DNA from: Blastococcus colisei
GTDB lineage: Bacteria > Actinomycetota > Actinomycetes > Mycobacteriales > Geodermatophilaceae
Assembly (NCBI RefSeq): GCF_006717095.1
Contig: NZ_VFQE01000001.1
Span: 1,860,001 to 1,924,000, forward strand
Length of the DNA: 64,000 nucleotides
Direction of reading: 5' to 3'
Part shown: positions 8,063 through 17,277 of the stretch, in pieces
Position numbering within the stretch: the stretch's first letter is position 1
Layout: every line of letters starts with the position of its first letter
The notes under the pieces: generated by a model
Seen by the model: only the letters and a program-made list of their open reading frames with translations
Databases searched by the model: none
What the model was told of the DNA's origin: nothing
Translations under genes and position numbers: made by a program

Positions 8063-9130
8063 TCAAGTATTTTCGCTGGTAGGGCGCCTGGCCCGGCTGG
8101 GCTGCACCCGCATCGGCTCGCCCGGCATCTTCGGGTAATCGGGGGGATAGGGCAGGTCTCCCATCCCGTCGTCCTTCGCCTGCCGCTCGAAGAGCTCCAG
8201 CAGCGGCTCGATGCCGAACGCGGAGCCGGCGAGGCCGGCGTGCTTGTCGCCGACCTTGCGGAAGCGGTCGGGCATGGTGAGGACGTCGAAGTCGAACGGT
8301 GAGACGTCGGGCAGCTCGTCCCAGTCGACCGGCGCGGACACGGGGGCGTGCGGCTTGGGCCGGATGGAGTACGCGGAGGCGATCGTGCGGTCCCGGGCCA
8401 TCTGGTTGTAGTCGATGAAGATCTTCTCGCCGCGCTCCTCCTTCCACCACGACATCGTCACGCGGTCGGGGAGGCGCCGCTCCAGCTCGCGGCCGAACGC
8501 GATCACCGCGTGGCGGACCTCGGTGAAGGTCCACCGCGGCTGGATGGGCACGTAGATGTGCACCCCGCGCCCGCCGGAGGTCTTCGGCCAGCCCTCCATG
8601 CCGAACTCGGCGAGCAGTTCGCGCACGTGCGGGGCCACCTGGACGGCGTCGGAGAAGTCGGTGCCCGGCTGCGGGTCGAGGTCGATGCGGATCTGGTTGG
8701 GCGACTCGACGTCCGTCTTGTCCACCGGCCAGGGGTGGAAGGTCAGCGTGCCGAGGTTGGCGCACCACGCGACGACGGCCACCGAGTCGGGCGCGATCTC
8801 GTCCGCCGTCCGCCCGCTGGGGAAGGTGATGTGCGCCGTCGGCACCCACGGCGGGGCGTTCTTCGGCACCCGCTTCTGGTAGAAGGCGTCGCCGGTGTTG
8901 TCCACCCGGGTGGAGATCCGGGCGCCCTCGAACACCCCGCCCGGCCAGCGCTCCAGCGTCGTCGGCCGGTCCTTCAGCGCGAACAGGATGCCGTCGCCGA
9001 CGGCGACGAAGTACTCGACGACGTCGATCTTCCGGATGCCCTTGTCGCCGAAGTACGGCTTCTCCGGGTTGGAGACCCGCACCTCGTGCCCGGCGACGTC
9101 GAGGACGACGGCGTCCTTGCTGCTGGCCAT
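8063..9130 (-). CDS. NHEJ-type DNA polymerase, stand-alone LigD polymerase domain
   Basis: A 355-residue archaeo-eukaryotic primase-superfamily polymerase equivalent to the POL domain of LigD (PolD/Prim-PolC type). Metal-binding Asp150 and Asp152 are in RIDLDPQPG, and the SGGRGVHIY and YSIRPKPHAPVSAP motifs are present. Such enzymes add ribo- or deoxynucleotides at DNA breaks and gaps. An ATP-dependent ligase lies on the same strand about 1.6 kb upstream with a hydrolase between. No Ku gene is in the window. A GAGGGAGAG ribosome binding site precedes the ATG. Confidence 0.9.
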   Translation of the reverse strand: MASSKDAVVLDVAGHEVRVSNPEKPYFGDKGIRKIDVVEYFVAVGDGILFALKDRPTTLERWPGGVFEGARISTRVDNTGDAFYQKRVPKNAPPWVPTAHITFPSGRTADEIAPDSVAVVAWCANLGTLTFHPWPVDKTDVESPNQIRIDLDPQPGTDFSDAVQVAPHVRELLAEFGMEGWPKTSGGRGVHIYVPIQPRWTFTEVRHAVIAFGRELERRLPDRVTMSWWKEERGEKIFIDYNQMARDRTIASAYSIRPKPHAPVSAPVDWDELPDVSPFDFDVLTMPDRFRKVGDKHAGLAGSAFGIEPLLELFERQAKDDGMGDLPYPPDYPKMPGEPMRVQPSRARRPTSENT

Positions 9131-9166
9131 CGACTGCTCTCCCTCACCGTGGACCAGCGCAGAGTG

Positions 9167-10738
9167 TCACGCAGGGCAGGTGAGTCCGTCCATCGGCACG
9201 ACGAGGTCGATGAGGTAGGCGTTGACCGCCGCGGTCACGCAGTCGGTCTTGGGATAGGCGGTGTGGCCCTGCCCCTGCCAGGTCAGCAGGGCGGCGGACT
9301 CGAGGTCCTCGGCGAGGTCGACCGCGCCCGGGAGCGGGGTCACCGGGTCGCCGGAGGTGCCGATCACCAGGATCGGCGCGCTGCCGTCGGCGTCCCGCTC
9401 CGGCAGCGGCGTGCGCTCGGCATCCCACAGCGAGCAGGTGTAGAGCCCGATCGCCGAGCCGGCGCCGAACAGCGGGTACTGCGCGTTCCACTCCGCGGCG
9501 AGCTCGCGGATCTCGCTCTCCTCGAACTGCTCCTCCCGGTCGGCGCAGTTGATCGCGATGTTGGCGTCGAAGAGGTTGGAGTAGGTGCCGTCCTCCAGGC
9601 GCCCGGAGTAGCTGTCGGCGAGGGAGAACAGGCCCTTCGAGTCGCCGGCCTGCGCGGCGGCGAGTGCCTGGGCGAGCTGCGGCCAGGACTCGGTGCCGGT
9701 GAGGCCGGCCCGGATCGCCGTCAGCACCACACCCGGTGTGGCCTGCCGGGTCTCCCCGGGCTCGCTGCTGGGGATCGGCGCGGCCGCGGCCTGGGTCAGC
9801 ACCTGCTCGACGAACTGCCGGGGCTCCGCGCCGAGCGGGCAGCCGGCCAGCAGCCCCACGCAGTTCGCGGCGAAGGCGTCGAAGCCGGCCTCCAGGCCGG
9901 CTGCCCGCTCCTCGGCGTTCGCGCGCAGGTCGGTGTCGGGGTCGACGGCGGCGTCGAGCACCATGGCGCGGACGTTCTCGGGGAACAGTTCGGCGTACGT
10001 CGAGCCGAGGGTGGTGCCGTACGAGTAGCCCAGGTAGGTCAGCTGCTCGTCGCCGAGCGCCTCGCGCAGCCGGTCCAGGTCCCGGGCGCTGTCGACGGTG
10101 TTGAACGTGCCCAGGGCGTCGCCGTACTCCTCGGCGCATCCGTCGGCGATCTTCTGGGCGAAGGCGAACGCGGCGTCGAGGTCCTCGTCGCTCACCGGGC
10201 GCGGCTCTGCGGCGACCATCTCGTCGTGGCGCTCGTCGGGGATGCACTCGACGGGGGTGGAGAGACCCACGCCCCGCGGGTCGAAGCCGACGATGTCGAA
10301 GCGGGCGAGGATCTCCTCGGGCAGCGTGAGCGCGAGGCCGATGGCGGCGTCGGCGCCGGAGGCGCCCGGCCCGCCGGGGTTGACCATGAGTGAGCCGATG
10401 CGGTCGGTCTGGGTGCCGCTGACGACGCGGACCCCGAACAGCGGCAGCGTCGCGCCCTGCGGCTCGTCGTAGCTGATCGGCACCTCGGTCCGGCCGCAGT
10501 CGAACGAGAGGTCCCGGTCGCTGCCCGACCGGCCGGCCACGATCGTCTGGATCTGCTCGTTGCAGTCGGTCCACTCGATGGGCGCGGCCTCGGGCTCCGG
10601 AGCGGCCGAGGTGGTCGCCGCGGCCTCTTCCCCGGCCGAGCCCCCGACCGAGTCGGAGAACGACGTGCAGCCGGCCAGGACCAGGCTCACAGCGAGCAGG
10701 GTCGACGGGACGGCCAGCCGGCCGCGGTGCAGATGCAT
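9167..10738 (-). CDS. Secreted lipoprotein alpha/beta hydrolase, TAP-like (tripeptidyl aminopeptidase type)
   Basis: A 523-residue exported hydrolase. The start at 10738 gives a short basic N-terminus, a hydrophobic segment and a lipobox LAGC, so it is probably lipid-anchored. Alpha/beta hydrolase features are NPGGPGASG (oxyanion region), FDPRGVG, the nucleophile elbow GYSYG, a C-terminal TAP-like segment with GTSGDPVTP (Asp), and GQGHTAYPKTDC (His). Related actinobacterial proteins are tripeptidyl aminopeptidases or esterases. It is placed between two DNA end-joining genes without obvious functional connection. Confidence 0.9.
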   Translation of the reverse strand: MHLHRGRLAVPSTLLAVSLVLAGCTSFSDSVGGSAGEEAAATTSAAPEPEAAPIEWTDCNEQIQTIVAGRSGSDRDLSFDCGRTEVPISYDEPQGATLPLFGVRVVSGTQTDRIGSLMVNPGGPGASGADAAIGLALTLPEEILARFDIVGFDPRGVGLSTPVECIPDERHDEMVAAEPRPVSDEDLDAAFAFAQKIADGCAEEYGDALGTFNTVDSARDLDRLREALGDEQLTYLGYSYGTTLGSTYAELFPENVRAMVLDAAVDPDTDLRANAEERAAGLEAGFDAFAANCVGLLAGCPLGAEPRQFVEQVLTQAAAAPIPSSEPGETRQATPGVVLTAIRAGLTGTESWPQLAQALAAAQAGDSKGLFSLADSYSGRLEDGTYSNLFDANIAINCADREEQFEESEIRELAAEWNAQYPLFGAGSAIGLYTCSLWDAERTPLPERDADGSAPILVIGTSGDPVTPLPGAVDLAEDLESAALLTWQGQGHTAYPKTDCVTAAVNAYLIDLVVPMDGLTCPA

Positions 10739-10778
10739 GATCACGAGCCTAGGAGGCCAACCTGGCAGCTGCAGGCGA

Positions 10779-11876
10779 TCACTCCCGATCGGGCGGCGCG
10801 CCACCGGTCAGGACCTCGCCCAGGTCGTAGCGGACGGGCACCTCCAACTGGTCGTACGTGCAGCTCAGCGGGTCCCGGTCGGGACGCCAGCGCAGGAACT
10901 GGCCGGTGTGACGAAGACGACGGCCTTCGAGCTGGTCGTACTTGATCTCGACGACCAGTTCCGGGCGCAGCGGCACCCAGGAGAGGTCCTTCTTCGCGTT
11001 CCACCGGCTGACCGCGCCGGGCATGCGGTTCTCGCCGTCCTGGTGCACCTGGGCGTTGGCCCAGTCCTGCCACGGGTGCCCGTCCAGTGCCTCCGCCCGG
11101 TACGGGGCCAGCTCCTCGACCAGCTCGGCGCGGCGGGCCATCGGGAAGGACGCCGCGACGCCGATGTGCTGCAGCTGCCCGTCGTCGTAGAGGCCGAGGA
11201 GCAGCGATCCGACGATCGGCCCGCTCTTGTGCCAGCGGAACCCCGCGACCACGCAGTCCGCCGTCCGGACGTGCTTGATCTTGTTCATCAGCCGCTGGTC
11301 GGGTCCGTAGGGGAGATCCGCGGCCTTGGCGACGACGCCGTCGAGACCCGCGCCCTCGAACGTCTCGAACCAACGCTCCGCGGTGGCGGCGTCACGGGTG
11401 ACGCTGGTCAGGTAGACCGGCGGCCGGACGCGGCCGAGGGCGGTCTCGAGCCGGGCCCGCCGCTCGGCGAAGGGCGTCTCGAGCAGCGACTCGTCGCCGA
11501 GGGCGAGCAGGTCGAAGGCGACGAACGACGCGGGCGTCTGCTCGGCCAGGAGGTTGATGCGGGACTCGGCCGGGTGGATGCGCTGGAGCAGGTCCTCGAA
11601 GTGCAGCCGGTCGCCGCGGGGCACGACGATCTCGCCGTCGACGACGCACTTCTCCGGAAGGTTGGCCTTCGCCGCGGCGACCACCTCGGGAAAGTACCGG
11701 GTCAGCGGGCGCTCGTTCCGGCTGCCCAGCTCGACCTCGTCGCCGTCGCGGAAGACGACGCAGCGGAACCCGTCCCACTTCGGCTCGTAGAAGAAGTCGC
11801 CGGTAGGAAGCGTGGTGGCGGCCTTGGCCAGCATCGGCTTCACCGGCGGCATCACGGGCAGGTCCATGCGCGTCAT
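10779..11876 (-). CDS. ATP-dependent DNA ligase (LigC-type)
   Basis: About 365 residues with the start at 11876 (ATG; a second in-frame ATG is at 11867). The adenylation motif is EPKWDGFR with Lys33 as the AMP-accepting residue. Other nucleotidyltransferase motifs follow: DGEIVV, FVAFDLLAL, GLDGVVAK and the OB-fold region beginning ADCVVAGFRWHK. Size and order match actinobacterial LigC, a short-patch/backup ligase for excision repair that can also support end joining. It is on the same strand as the LigD-type polymerase. No ribosome binding site stands out. Confidence 0.9.
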   Translation of the reverse strand: MTRMDLPVMPPVKPMLAKAATTLPTGDFFYEPKWDGFRCVVFRDGDEVELGSRNERPLTRYFPEVVAAAKANLPEKCVVDGEIVVPRGDRLHFEDLLQRIHPAESRINLLAEQTPASFVAFDLLALGDESLLETPFAERRARLETALGRVRPPVYLTSVTRDAATAERWFETFEGAGLDGVVAKAADLPYGPDQRLMNKIKHVRTADCVVAGFRWHKSGPIVGSLLLGLYDDGQLQHIGVAASFPMARRAELVEELAPYRAEALDGHPWQDWANAQVHQDGENRMPGAVSRWNAKKDLSWVPLRPELVVEIKYDQLEGRRLRHTGQFLRWRPDRDPLSCTYDQLEVPVRYDLGEVLTGGAPPDRE

Positions 11877-11983
11877 CCAAGCAGCCGTCGAGCTGGACCG
11901 GCCATGATCGCGGACCTCACCTTCGCCGTCGCCGACCACGTGTTCTGCGGTGAGGTCGACGACCACACCGCGAGGACGGCGGT

Positions 11984-12463
11984 TCAGCTCTCGGACAGCG
12001 GCCGGCTCATCTGCTGAGCGGTGATGCTGAAACCCATCCGCTCGTACAGCGCGATGGCGCCGGTGTTGTCCCCGAAGACATTGAGCTGGAGGTGGCGGGC
12101 TCCGCGCTCGCGCACCGCGTCCGCAGCCTCCTCGACCAACCGTCGGCCGAGCCCGCGCCGGCGCTCGGACGGCGCCACCCACAGGTGGTAGATCCATGCC
12201 GCGTCCGGCCGGTCGGGGCCGCGCATCGCCACCCACACCCCACCGGTCAGATTCCCCTCGCGACGGGCGGCGAGGAACAGGTGGCCCGGTGTCCCCGCGC
12301 CGTCGGGGAGCAGCGCTGCGGTGTCCCCCGCGGCCTTCGCGGCTGCTTCCTCTGCGGACAGGCCACGATGGCGGGTGAGGGATTCGGCGAAGATCCGCCG
12401 GGAGTCGGCGAGCAACTGCTCGGCCTCGGCCGGCGTGGCCGGCCGGATGTCGACGTCGGTCAT
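11984..12463 (-). CDS. GNAT family N-acetyltransferase
   Basis: A 159-residue GCN5-related acetyltransferase. Motif A is visible as LWVAPSERRRGLGRRLVEEA (acetyl-CoA pyrophosphate loop RRRGLG), followed by the beta-strand LQLNVFGDN and the ALYERMGF signature. The acceptor substrate is unknown. The gene is 107 nt upstream of the LigC gene on the same strand and divergent from the maltokinase-cap-like gene. Confidence 0.88.
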   Translation of the reverse strand: MTDVDIRPATPAEAEQLLADSRRIFAESLTRHRGLSAEEAAAKAAGDTAALLPDGAGTPGHLFLAARREGNLTGGVWVAMRGPDRPDAAWIYHLWVAPSERRRGLGRRLVEEAADAVRERGARHLQLNVFGDNTGAIALYERMGFSITAQQMSRPLSES

Positions 12464-12541
12464 GGTGGCGACGCTAGGGGCAGGGCGGACGCCGAGGCAT
12501 CCCGAGGCGCCGTGACCGGCACGGCGTGCGAGGGTGCCGGC

Positions 12542-13108
12542 ATGGCCACGATCCACCGGACGACGATGGCGCCGACCAAGCTGGAACTGATCGGGAACTG
12601 GCTGCCGCGACAGCCCTGGTACCGGGACAGGGGCGCGCCGCCGGAGCTGTCCCGGGCCGGAGGGTTCCGCCTGGACGACCCGGCCGGTGAGGTCGGGATC
12701 GAGCTGTTGCTGGTCACCGACGGCAGCGGGGCCGGGGCGACGACCTACTTCGTCCCGCTGACCTATCGCGGTGCGGCGCTGGACGAGGCGGCGGGCGGAC
12801 TCCTCGGCACCTCGGAGCACGGCGCCCTCGGAACCCGGTGGATCTACGACGCGGAGCACGATCCGGTGGCGACGGCGCAGCTGCTCGCGTTCGTGGCCGG
12901 CGCGGTCGAGGCGCAGCACCAGAGCGAGAGCGACACCCTCGACCCCACGGTCGGCCGCTCGTGGGCCGGCGATGGAGGGCCGCGCGCCGTCGAGCTCGTC
13001 CGGGTACCGGAACCGGGGGTTCTCGGCACCGGCCGTGGGGTGGTCGAGGTGGACTGGACGCGTCCGGACGGGAGCGCCGTCCGCGGCGTCGTCGCCGTCG
13101 TCCGGTAG
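12542..13108 (+). CDS. Maltokinase N-terminal cap-like domain protein
   Basis: A 188-residue protein resembling the N-terminal cap domain of mycobacterial maltokinase (opening ATIHRTTMAPTKLELIGNWL, then PTKLE-type and FRLDDPAGEVG segments) without the kinase domain. In actinobacteria such short proteins occur near trehalose and glycogen genes, which agrees with treZ less than 2 kb away. The stand-alone cap has no established activity. Divergent from the GNAT gene with a 78-nt spacer. Confidence 0.72.
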   Translation: MATIHRTTMAPTKLELIGNWLPRQPWYRDRGAPPELSRAGGFRLDDPAGEVGIELLLVTDGSGAGATTYFVPLTYRGAALDEAAGGLLGTSEHGALGTRWIYDAEHDPVATAQLLAFVAGAVEAQHQSESDTLDPTVGRSWAGDGGPRAVELVRVPEPGVLGTGRGVVEVDWTRPDGSAVRGVVAVVR

Positions 13109-13196
13109 CCCCGCCGGCGTCGTGCCGAGGGCTCTCGACGCCACCCGGCCGGACCCCTAGCGTCGAGCGCTGCGGAGACGACCGGGAGGCACGACG

Positions 13197-13532
13197 ATGC
13201 CCATGTACCTGACGAGGTTCAGCTACACCCCCGAGACCTGGGCGATGCTGATCGCCCAGCCCGAGGACCGCCGGAGGGCGGCGGCCGCCTACATCGAGTC
13301 GGTGGGCGGAAAGCTGCACGGGTTCTGGTACGCCTTCGGTTCCCACGACGGGGTCAACCTGTGGGAGGCGCCGGACAACGTCTCGATGGCCGCCGTGGCA
13401 CTGGCCATCGGCGGCGGCGGTGCCCTCAGCTCGATCGAGACGACCGTGCTGCTGACGGTCGAGGAGACCCTGGAGGCGCTGGGTCGAGCCCAGGACGTCG
13501 GCTACCGGGCTCCGGGGGCGGCGACGGCGTAG
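13197..13532 (+). CDS. GYD domain protein
   Basis: A 111-residue protein of the GYD family (ferredoxin-like fold): YLTRFSYTPETWAML, a central SVGGKLHGFWYAFGSHDGV, then LLTVEETLEAL. Function of the family is unknown. GGGAGGCACG precedes the ATG. Its 3' end overlaps the 3' end of the convergent RibD-like gene by 31 nt. Confidence 0.8.
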   Translation: MPMYLTRFSYTPETWAMLIAQPEDRRRAAAAYIESVGGKLHGFWYAFGSHDGVNLWEAPDNVSMAAVALAIGGGGALSSIETTVLLTVEETLEALGRAQDVGYRAPGAATA

Positions 13533-14239
13533 CGGGTGAACATCACACCGTCCTCCTCCAGCACCTGACGGAGCTCGAGGCGGGCCGGATCCCGCAGGGC
13601 GCCGTCGAGCAGCCGGGTCTCACCGCCCACCAGGGCGGGCGCGATCGACAGGTCGAGCTCGTCGACCACTCCGGCGCTCAGCGCCGTCCGCAGCAGGGCC
13701 GGCCCGCCCTCGCAGAGCACCTGCTCGAGGCCACGTTCGGCCAGCACGTCGAGGGCGAGCGGCAGGTCGACGTCGTCGTCGCCGCAGACCAGCACCGACA
13801 CGCCGGCCGCCGCGAGCGCCGCGCGGCGATCGGCATCGGCCGCCTCGCAGGTGACGCAGATCGTGGGGGAGAGCGCGCCGGCGAGCCGGTCGCCCGGGTC
13901 GAGCGACGCCCGGCGGGAGACGACGACGATCGGCGCGGTGGCCGGCCGGCCGAGCTCGGTGCGCAGCCGGCCGACGGCGGAGCCCGCGGTGAGGGGCCGG
14001 TAGCCCTCGGCCGACGACGTCCCGTGGCCGACCAGGACGGCGTCGGCCAGGGCCCGGAGCAGGCGGAAGATGCGCTTGTCGCCGGGGGAGCCGAGGCCCT
14101 CGCTGCGCCCGTCCACGGTGACCGCGCCGTCGAGGGAGGCCACGAAGTTGACCCGCAGCGAGCGCCCCGGAGGCAACCGGTAGGCCTCGATCAGCCCGTC
14201 GTCGTCCAGGTTCCCCGGATCGGGGAGGAGCCGGCGCAC
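13502..14239 (-). CDS. RibD C-terminal-like (dihydrofolate reductase fold) pyrimidine reductase family protein
   Basis: A 245-residue protein of the RibD C-terminal/DHFR fold: RVNFVASLDGAVTVDGRS near residue 30, a nucleotide-binding region ADAVLVGHGTSSAEGY, and LCEGGPALL near the end. The family reduces the riboflavin intermediate 5-amino-6-ribosylamino-uracil phosphate or other substrates with NADPH; many actinobacterial paralogues are not the riboflavin enzyme. The GTG start is 1 nt after the treZ stop, so it is the distal gene of the treZ transcript. Confidence 0.82.
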   Translation of the reverse strand: MRRLLPDPGNLDDDGLIEAYRLPPGRSLRVNFVASLDGAVTVDGRSEGLGSPGDKRIFRLLRALADAVLVGHGTSSAEGYRPLTAGSAVGRLRTELGRPATAPIVVVSRRASLDPGDRLAGALSPTICVTCEAADADRRAALAAAGVSVLVCGDDDVDLPLALDVLAERGLEQVLCEGGPALLRTALSAGVVDELDLSIAPALVGGETRLLDGALRDPARLELRQVLEEDGVMFTRYAVAAPGAR

Positions 14240-14240
14240 G

Positions 14241-15995
14241 TCAGCGGGTGCTGAGCACGGCCGCGCTCTCGGCGGGCAGGGTGACCGTGTCGCCGTCCAC
14301 CGTGGGCAGTTCGTCGGTGCTGAAGAGGACGTCGGCCACCGGGCGGTCGAGGTCGATCTCCCGCGGCTCCCGGGCGAGGTTCACCACCACCCGCAGCGAG
14401 CCCCGGTGCACGACCAGCCAGCGGTCGGCGTCGTCCCAGGTGACCTGCACGGCGGTGAGGTCGGGGTCGACCAGGTCGGGGTGCGCGCGACGCAGGGCCA
14501 GCAGCGACCGGTGGACGGCGAGCAGGCGCTCGTGCGGCTCCCGCGTCAGCTCCGACCAGTCGAGCGTGGACCGGGTGAAGGTCTCCGGATCCTGCGGGTC
14601 GGGCACGACGTCGGCGTCCCAGCCGTGCTCGGCGAACTCGCCGATGCGCCCCTCGGCCGTGGCCCTGCCCAGCTCGGGCTCGGGGTGGCTGGTGAAGAAC
14701 TGCCACGGCGTGGTCGCGCCCCACTCCTCGCCCATGAACAGCATCGGCGTGAACGGGCTGGTGAGCACCAGCGTCGCGCCGACGGCGAGGAGCCCGGGGG
14801 AGAGGGTGGCCGAGATCCGGTCGCCGACGGCGCGGTTGCCGATCTGGTCGTGGTCCTGGAGGTAACCGAGGAACTTCCAGCCGGGCAGCGTGGCGGTGTC
14901 GACCGGGCGGCCGTGGTGCCGGCGCCGGAAGCTCGACCAGGCGCCGTCGTGGAAGAAGGCGCCGGTGAGCACCTTCGCCAGCCCGCCGAGACCCGCCTCG
15001 GCGAAGTCGGAGTAGTAGCCCTGCCCCTCGCCGGTCAGCACCGCGTGCAGCGAGTGGTGGAAGTCGTCGCTCCACTGCGCGGTCAGGCCGATGCCTCCGG
15101 CCACGCGCGGGGTGACCATGCGCGGGTCGTTGAGGTCGCTCTCGGCGATCAGCGTCAGCGGCCGGCCGACGGCGACCGACAGCTTGTCCACCTCCTGGGC
15201 CATCTCCTCCAGCACGTGGGTGGCGCGCTCGTCGACCAGCGCGTGGACGGCGTCCAGCCGCAGCCCGTCGACGTGCATGTCGCGCAGCCACATCAGCGCG
15301 TTGTCGATGACGTAGCGGCGCACCTCGTCGGAGTCGGGGCCGCTCAGGTTGATCGAGTTGCCCCAGGTGTTCGCGCTGCCCGAGGCGTTGATGGGGAAGA
15401 ACTCGGGCAGGTAGTTCCCCGACGGGCCGAGGTGGTTGTAGACGACGTCCTGGATCACGCCGAGGCCCTGGGAGTGGCAGGCGTCGACGAACCGCTGGTA
15501 GGCCCCGGGGCCGCCGTACTCCTCCTGCACCGCGTACCAGAGGACGCCGTCGTAGCCCCAGTTGTGCGTGCCGTTGAACCCGTTGACCGGCAGCAGTTCG
15601 ACGAAGTCGACCCCGAGGCGCACCAGGTGGCCCAGCCGGCCGATCGCCGCGTCGAGGGTGCCCTCCGGGGTGAAGGTGCCGACGTGCATCTCGTAGACGA
15701 CGCCACCGGCCAGCGGCCGGCCGGTCCAGGCGTCGTCGCCCCACTCGTGGGCGCTCGGGTCGAAGCGGCGGGAGAGGCCGTGCACGCCCCCGGGCTGGCG
15801 GCGCGACCGCGGGTCCGGACGCGGCGTGTCGTTGTCGTCGATCAGGTAGCCGTAGTCGGCCTCCGGCGATGCCTCCACCTGCGCCCGCCACCAGCCGCCG
15901 TCGTCCCGACGCATGTCGTGCACGGCGCCGTCGACCTGGACCCGCATCCGCTCGGGCAGGGGCGCCCAGACGGCGAACTCGACGGGAGCGGACAT
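14241..15995 (-). CDS. treZ: Malto-oligosyltrehalose trehalohydrolase TreZ
   Basis: A 584-residue GH13 enzyme with an N-terminal CBM48-like beta domain ([16 protein letters not shown]) and catalytic barrel. Nucleophile Asp is in [10 protein letters not shown], acid Glu in LIAESDLND and the third Asp in DHDQIGNR. TreZ releases trehalose from maltooligosyltrehalose made by TreY. It is on the same strand as treX and treY but 3.5 kb downstream of treY, separated by an oppositely oriented efflux cassette. The downstream RibD-like gene is nearly contiguous. Confidence 0.95.
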   Translation of the reverse strand: MSAPVEFAVWAPLPERMRVQVDGAVHDMRRDDGGWWRAQVEASPEADYGYLIDDNDTPRPDPRSRRQPGGVHGLSRRFDPSAHEWGDDAWTGRPLAGGVVYEMHVGTFTPEGTLDAAIGRLGHLVRLGVDFVELLPVNGFNGTHNWGYDGVLWYAVQEEYGGPGAYQRFVDACHSQGLGVIQDVVYNHLGPSGNYLPEFFPINASGSANTWGNSINLSGPDSDEVRRYVIDNALMWLRDMHVDGLRLDAVHALVDERATHVLEEMAQEVDKLSVAVGRPLTLIAESDLNDPRMVTPRVAGGIGLTAQWSDDFHHSLHAVLTGEGQGYYSDFAEAGLGGLAKVLTGAFFHDGAWSSFRRRHHGRPVDTATLPGWKFLGYLQDHDQIGNRAVGDRISATLSPGLLAVGATLVLTSPFTPMLFMGEEWGATTPWQFFTSHPEPELGRATAEGRIGEFAEHGWDADVVPDPQDPETFTRSTLDWSELTREPHERLLAVHRSLLALRRAHPDLVDPDLTAVQVTWDDADRWLVVHRGSLRVVVNLAREPREIDLDRPVADVLFSTDELPTVDGDTVTLPAESAAVLSTR

Positions 15996-16141
15996 GCGGG
16001 GGCCTCCAGGGGAAGGGCGGTGTTGGGGACGGCGGACGGATCATGCCCGTCAGGCGGCTGGTCAATCCCAGGTCGTACCGGCGCGTCCGTCCGCGGGGTG
16101 ACGACAGCCGGCAGCCCGGACCACTACGTTTCCCGCCTACC

Positions 16142-16157
16142 GGTACCGATCGGTACC
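16142..16157. promoter_or_regulatory. 16-bp perfect palindrome upstream of the efflux cassette
   Basis: GGTACCGA-TCGGTACC is a perfect 16-bp palindrome lying 20 nt before the adaptor start codon and 146 nt before the divergent treZ start. A smaller palindrome (TACCGGTA) overlaps its left end. The position and symmetry fit an operator for a TetR/PadR-type repressor controlling the efflux genes. No regulator gene is adjacent, so the regulator would be encoded elsewhere. Confidence 0.5.
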
Positions 16158-16177
16158 CGAGCGCGCAGGGAGCGTGC

Positions 16178-17203
16178 ATGTCCGTCGTTCGCACCGTCGT
16201 CTTCCCGGCACTCCGGCTGCTGGTCTGGGCCGTGATCGCCGTCGCGCTCGCCGTCCTCGCCTTCCGTGGGGGCACCGAAGACCCGGGCCCGGGCGGTCCG
16301 GGTGCGCCCACGCTGGAACTGGGCTCCCCGACCGTCCCGGTCAGCCGGGGCACCGTCACCAACACCGTCTCGGTCACCGGCACCGTGGTGGCCGACGACG
16401 CCGTCCCGGTGAAGGCCACGGCCGCAGGCACCGTCCGCCGCGTACTGGTCTCGAAGGGCGCCACCGTCACGGCCGGCCAGGCGCTGCTCGAGATCCGGTT
16501 CGAGGAGGAGCTCGACCCCGTCGTGGGCACCGACGCCGAGGGCAACCCGACGTCGACCCCGCGGCCCCCGCGGGTGCGCACGGCGACGGTTCCCGCTCCG
16601 GCGGCCGGCACGTTGAGCACCCTCGACGTCCTCGTCGACCAGGTCGTGGCCGTCGGCGACGAGGTGGGGGCCATCTCCCCGGGGACGCTCTCGGTGACCG
16701 CGACCCTCACGCAGGCCGAGCAGTTCCGGCTGCTGGCCCCGCCCGCCACCGCGGAGGTCGAGGTGCAGGGCGGCCCGGCGCCGTTCACCTGCACGGGCCT
16801 CACGCTGGGCGCGCCGGTGGCCGACGACGCGCCGGACGCACCGTCGCCGCCGCCGACGGGCGGCACCGGCGGTGGCGGAGGGACGACGGCGCGATGCGCG
16901 GTCCCCGCCGGCGTCACCGTCTTCGCCGGCATGGGGGCGACCGTCCGCGTGCAGGCCGGCACCGCGGAGAACGTGCTCGTCGTCCCGATCACCGCCGTCC
17001 AGGGGACGGTGCAGACCGGCAACGTCTGGGTGCTCGGCGACGACGGGACCGAGGAGCAGCGGCCGGTCACCCTCGGCCTCACCGACGGCGACCAGATCGA
17101 GGTGCGGGAAGGCCTGGCCGAGGGCGAGCAGGTCCTGCAGTTCGTGCCGGTGCCCGACGACACCCCGGTCGAGGACCCGATGATGGGCGGGCCGTACGGA
17201 TGA
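16178..17203 (+). CDS. Membrane fusion/periplasmic adaptor subunit of an ABC (MacAB-like) exporter
   Basis: A 341-residue membrane-anchored adaptor. An N-terminal hydrophobic segment (about residues 10-28) precedes a short linker. A biotinyl-lipoyl-like half follows (TAAGTVRRVLVSKGATVTAG), then a second lipoyl-like part (PAAGTLSTLDVLVDQVVAVGDEV), a Pro/Gly-rich spacer at about 225-240, and the C-terminal barrel (VPITAVQGTVQTGNVWVL, GLTDGDQIEVREGLAEGEQV). Such subunits in Gram-positives pair with an ABC ATPase and MacB-type permease. Its stop overlaps an ATG that opens the in-frame repeat leading into the ATPase gene. Confidence 0.85.
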   Translation: MSVVRTVVFPALRLLVWAVIAVALAVLAFRGGTEDPGPGGPGAPTLELGSPTVPVSRGTVTNTVSVTGTVVADDAVPVKATAAGTVRRVLVSKGATVTAGQALLEIRFEEELDPVVGTDAEGNPTSTPRPPRVRTATVPAPAAGTLSTLDVLVDQVVAVGDEVGAISPGTLSVTATLTQAEQFRLLAPPATAEVEVQGGPAPFTCTGLTLGAPVADDAPDAPSPPPTGGTGGGGGTTARCAVPAGVTVFAGMGATVRVQAGTAENVLVVPITAVQGTVQTGNVWVLGDDGTEEQRPVTLGLTDGDQIEVREGLAEGEQVLQFVPVPDDTPVEDPMMGGPYG

Positions 17204-17277
17204 GCGAGCTCGTGAGCTCATCCGAAGGGCACAGCAGCCGGGCGAATGCGGCCGACGAGCGCCAGCGAGGCGGCGGC
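17200..17277 (+). repeat. Diverged copy of the 77-bp junction repeat, in frame with the ATPase gene
   Basis: A 78-nt segment between the adaptor and the ATPase start. It begins ATGA, overlapping the adaptor stop, and shares the start (GAGCGAGCTCG) and the GGCCGACGAGCGCCAGCGAGG end with the two copies at 18003-18156. Being 26 codons without a stop, it is in frame with the downstream ATPase, so the ATPase could be made with a 26-residue extension or from its own ATG at 17278. Confidence 0.7.

Noticed and set aside
9141-9150. CCCTCACCGT upstream of the LigD-type polymerase, identical to part of the gap direct repeat
   Set aside because: On the coding strand it is simply the purine-rich ribosome binding region, and a 10-mer match in this composition is not significant.
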